Source: Rickettsiales bacterium
GTDB lineage: Bacteria; Pseudomonadota; Alphaproteobacteria; Rickettsiales; UBA1997
Assembly (NCBI GenBank): GCA_947425005.1
Contig: CANDYP010000072.1
Location: 1 to 7,437, forward strand
Reading direction: 5' to 3'
Length of the DNA: 7,437 bases
The position numbers and the translations under genes were made by a program. Shown here one piece after another: positions 6,170 to 7,437 of the stretch. Numbering within the stretch: position 1 is the stretch's first letter; each line of letters starts with the position of its first letter. A model generated the notes under the pieces. It saw only the letters and a list, made by a program, of their open reading frames with translations, ran no database searches and had not been told where the DNA came from.

Positions 6170-6412
6170 ATGACTAGTAACAACGAAATTTTTGAAAGAG
6201 TTAAAAAAATTATCATTAACCATTTAGGCGCTGAAGAAGTAAAAGTTACTGAAACTGCTAGTTTTATTGATGATTTGGGTGCAGACAGTCTAGACCAAGT
6301 TGAATTGGTAATGGCTTTTGAAGAAGAATTCGGAATTGAAATTCCTGATGAAGCTGCTGAAAAAATCACTACAGTTTCAAGTGCTGTAAAATATATTTCT
6401 GAAAATATGTAA
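6170..6412 (+). CDS. acpP: Acyl carrier protein AcpP
   Basis: This is the small acidic protein that carries fatty-acyl intermediates on a 4'-phosphopantetheine arm during type II fatty acid synthesis, and donates acyl chains to lipid A and phospholipid synthesis. At 80 residues it has the normal length. The attachment site is Ser40 in the motif DDLGADSLDQVELVMAFEEE, which is the classic helix II sequence. IEIPDEAAEKITTVSSAV matches helix III and the end of the fold. The start at 6170 is favoured by length and by a weak AGG 4 bases upstream. In many Proteobacteria acpP sits between fabG and fabF, but here it stands alone, with sppA before it and its own terminator after it. It has no sign of degeneration. 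Because only one acpP is in view, I cannot say whether another copy exists elsewhere. Confidence 0.96.
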   Translation: MTSNNEIFERVKKIIINHLGAEEVKVTETASFIDDLGADSLDQVELVMAFEEEFGIEIPDEAAEKITTVSSAVKYISENM

Positions 6413-6429
6413 TTCTTTGTAAGAATTAG

Positions 6430-6466
6430 AAAAAGCCCTCGAGAGTAATCCAGAGGGCTTTTTTTT
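6430..6466 (+). terminator. Strong rho-independent terminator of acpP, probably bidirectional
   Basis: AAAAGCCCTC (6431-6440) pairs perfectly with GAGGGCTTTT (6453-6462) around a 12-base loop, and the T run extends to 6466. It begins 18 bases after the acpP stop. Read on the minus strand, the same stem ends in a T5 tract, so it could also stop transcripts coming from the convergent riboflavin synthase gene. Confidence 0.92.
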
Positions 6467-6680
6467 GTTTTAAATTTTGCCCGGGCTGTAGTAATTTTTT
6501 TACTAAAAAATAATTTCGAAGCGTCACTCACGGAGGCCGAATTTAAATTGCAGCTAGGCAAATTCAGCATTCACGAAAGCGAATACAAACAGCCAAATGT
6601 TTGTGTCAGACTCTGCCAAACCATTAGCAAACTTTTCTGTCCGCGGCAGCAAGAGGTTTAGGTTTGCTAGTCGCGCAATT
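6467..6680. other. Spacer between convergent acpP and ribE, no gene supported
   Basis: The 214 bases hold no ORF with a family signature. One dyad stands out: TAGCAAAC (6625-6632) pairs with GTTTGCTA (6662-6669), just beyond the riboflavin synthase stop, and it might form a 3' hairpin on that transcript. A second, AT-rich dyad, TAGTAA with TTACTA, lies near 6489-6505. Neither has a clear terminator T tract in the right place. Confidence 0.55.
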
Positions 6681-7298
6681 TTACTGCCGCTTTGGAAGGG
6701 CCGCCATCCTCTCCAAATAGCGCGCCAACAGATCAATCTCAAGATTCACCAAATCCCCCACCTGTGCCGCTTGAAAGCGTGTGTTCTTAATCGTGTGTTC
6801 AATTAAATTAACGTCGAAAGAATTTTTGGTTACTTCATTCACTGTCAGCGAAACGCCGTCGAGCGTGACTGATCCTTTCTTCGCAATAAATCGCAGCAAA
6901 TCTTTTTCAGCGGTAAAAGTGAAGCGGTGCGAATCCTGAATCGGCTCGATTTTGCTGATTTTGGCGCAACCGTCAATGTGGCCGGAAACAATGTGCCCGC
7001 CCATTTCATCGCCCATTCGTAGCGAGAATTCTAAATTTACCAAATCGCCAATTTGCCAATTTTTTAAATTGGTTTTGCTCAGAGTTTCTGCGGAAGCTTG
7101 AAAGGCAAAAATATTTTTGACGCCGACTTTTTTCTTCGAAACCAAAGTCAGGCAAATACCGTTGCAAGCAATTGAGCAACCGATTTCCAGCTTTCTCGCT
7201 GCGGTTTTTTTGGTAGAAATTTCGAGAAGCAAATCTTTTTTGCTGTTACGCTTCAGTGATTCAACGATTCCTAGATTTGTGACAATTCCTGTGAACAT
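6681..7298 (-). CDS. ribE: Riboflavin synthase (alpha subunit)
   Basis: This enzyme catalyses the last step of vitamin B2 synthesis, dismutating two 6,7-dimethyl-8-ribityllumazine molecules into riboflavin and a pyrimidinedione. It acts in the cytoplasm, usually as a trimer. The frame is open from 7352, but I choose the ATG at 7298 because the protein then begins MFTGIV, the near-invariant start of the family. It also removes an 18-residue extension unlike any family member I know. The 205-residue protein has two lumazine-binding repeats. The first has SIACNGICLTLV (42-53) and MGGHIVSGHIDG (99-110). The second has KKGSVTLDGVSLTVN (140-154), LIEHTIKNTRF (165-175) and the C-terminal VNLEIDLLARYLERM. 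It is convergent with acpP and has no other rib gene beside it. I see no FMN riboswitch in the 139 bases upstream, and no Shine-Dalgarno. Confidence 0.96.
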   Translation of the reverse strand: MFTGIVTNLGIVESLKRNSKKDLLLEISTKKTAARKLEIGCSIACNGICLTLVSKKKVGVKNIFAFQASAETLSKTNLKNWQIGDLVNLEFSLRMGDEMGGHIVSGHIDGCAKISKIEPIQDSHRFTFTAEKDLLRFIAKKGSVTLDGVSLTVNEVTKNSFDVNLIEHTIKNTRFQAAQVGDLVNLEIDLLARYLERMAALPKRQ

Positions 7299-7364
7299 GA
7301 GTTTAAAATAATTGTTAAAAAGCTGTTTTGTGGTGGCCTCGTAGCCGCCCAAATTATCACCTTG

Positions 7365-7416
7365 CCACCCACACAGTGTCCCTTTCCACCCTCAGTGTCC
7401 CTCCACCCTCAGTGTC
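7365..7416. repeat. Three imperfect short tandem repeats upstream of ribE
   Basis: The unit is CCACCCTCAGTGTCCCT. Copies lie at 7365-7385 (21 bases, with ACACAGTGTC in place of TCAGTGTC and extra Ts), 7386-7402 (17 bases, the clearest) and 7403-7416 (14 bases, running into the palindrome that follows). The array lies 67 bases or more upstream of the ribE start. It may be slippage-generated minisatellite DNA or repeated protein-binding sites. I do not recognise it. Confidence 0.75.
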
Positions 7417-7437
7417 ACCCCGGAACAAGTCCGGGGT
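7417..7437. repeat. CCCCGGA/TCCGGGG palindrome at the window edge
   Basis: ACCCCGGA (7417-7424) pairs perfectly with TCCGGGGT (7430-7437) around ACAAG. The base pairing may continue past the window, since the left arm is preceded by GTGTC. Intergenic palindromes of this CCCGGA-CAAGT-TCCGGG type are, from memory, frequent dispersed repeats in Alphaproteobacteria, including Rickettsiales. It could also be a terminator stem for a gene outside the window. Confidence 0.75.

Noticed and set aside
6088..6570. A 160-codon minus-strand ORF opposite acpP.
   Set aside because: It lies antisense to a clear acyl carrier protein gene and crosses its terminator. Its translation is rich in Ser, Lys and Ile with no recognisable motif, as expected of a shadow frame.
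6479..6661. Plus-strand open frame between acpP and ribE encoding a stretch beginning LTEAEFKLQLGKFSIHE, ending at a TAG at 6659.
   Set aside because: It has no ATG, runs back through the acpP terminator and shows no family motif. It looks like a chance open frame, although a decayed gene end cannot be excluded.
7299..7352. N-terminal extension of riboflavin synthase from the ATG at 7352.
   Set aside because: The family starts almost invariably with MFTGIV, which begins at 7298; the 18 extra residues have no counterpart.

Overview
The window looks like chromosomal housekeeping DNA from an alphaproteobacterium, most likely a Rickettsiales- or Holosporales-like, host-associated or reduced-genome lineage. 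The evidence is gene order and sequence style. A Rrf2/IscR regulator is followed by two tandem cysteine desulfurases, as I recall from Rickettsia. A six-S1-domain rpsA is followed directly by sppA, an order I associate with Alphaproteobacteria. Almost no start codon has a Shine-Dalgarno sequence, and the spacers carry palindromic repeats. The taxonomic call is inference. A riboflavin synthase gene argues against Rickettsia itself.

Left part (1-2930, minus strand): an apparent iron-sulfur operon read right to left. It holds iscR (start corrected to 2864), a NifS/IscS-type cysteine desulfurase overlapping iscR by 10 bases, a canonical group I IscS, and the first codons of an unidentified gene that leaves the window. 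Just upstream of iscR is a sequence matching about 20 of 25 positions of the E. coli IscR type 1 operator. It overlaps a TTGACT -35 box, so the operon is probably autorepressed by cluster-loaded IscR and responds to Fe-S demand.

Middle (2931-3293): a 363-base divergent spacer without a gene. It contains a terminator-like hairpin in plus orientation, a 166-base near-perfect palindrome with 36-base arms, and a run of small dyads in what is probably the rpsA leader. This is the most unusual part of the window.

Plus-strand genes (3294-6412): rpsA (ribosomal protein S1) and sppA (membrane signal peptide peptidase), separated by 3 bases and probably cotranscribed. A 173-base spacer with GC-rich hairpins follows, then a stand-alone acyl carrier protein gene closed by a strong, probably bidirectional rho-independent terminator.

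Right part (6413-7437): a spacer with no convincing gene, then riboflavin synthase (start corrected to 7298) on the minus strand, convergent with acpP. Upstream of it are three imperfect copies of a short tandem repeat and a CCCCGGA/TCCGGGG palindrome that reaches the window end.

The genes serve separate core functions: Fe-S cluster and thio-modification sulfur supply, translation, membrane proteolysis, lipid synthesis and flavin synthesis. I see no phage, defence, CRISPR or transposase gene, and no convincing new multi-gene system. The features worth follow-up are the large palindrome, the IscR operator, the paired desulfurases and the unassigned gene after iscS.
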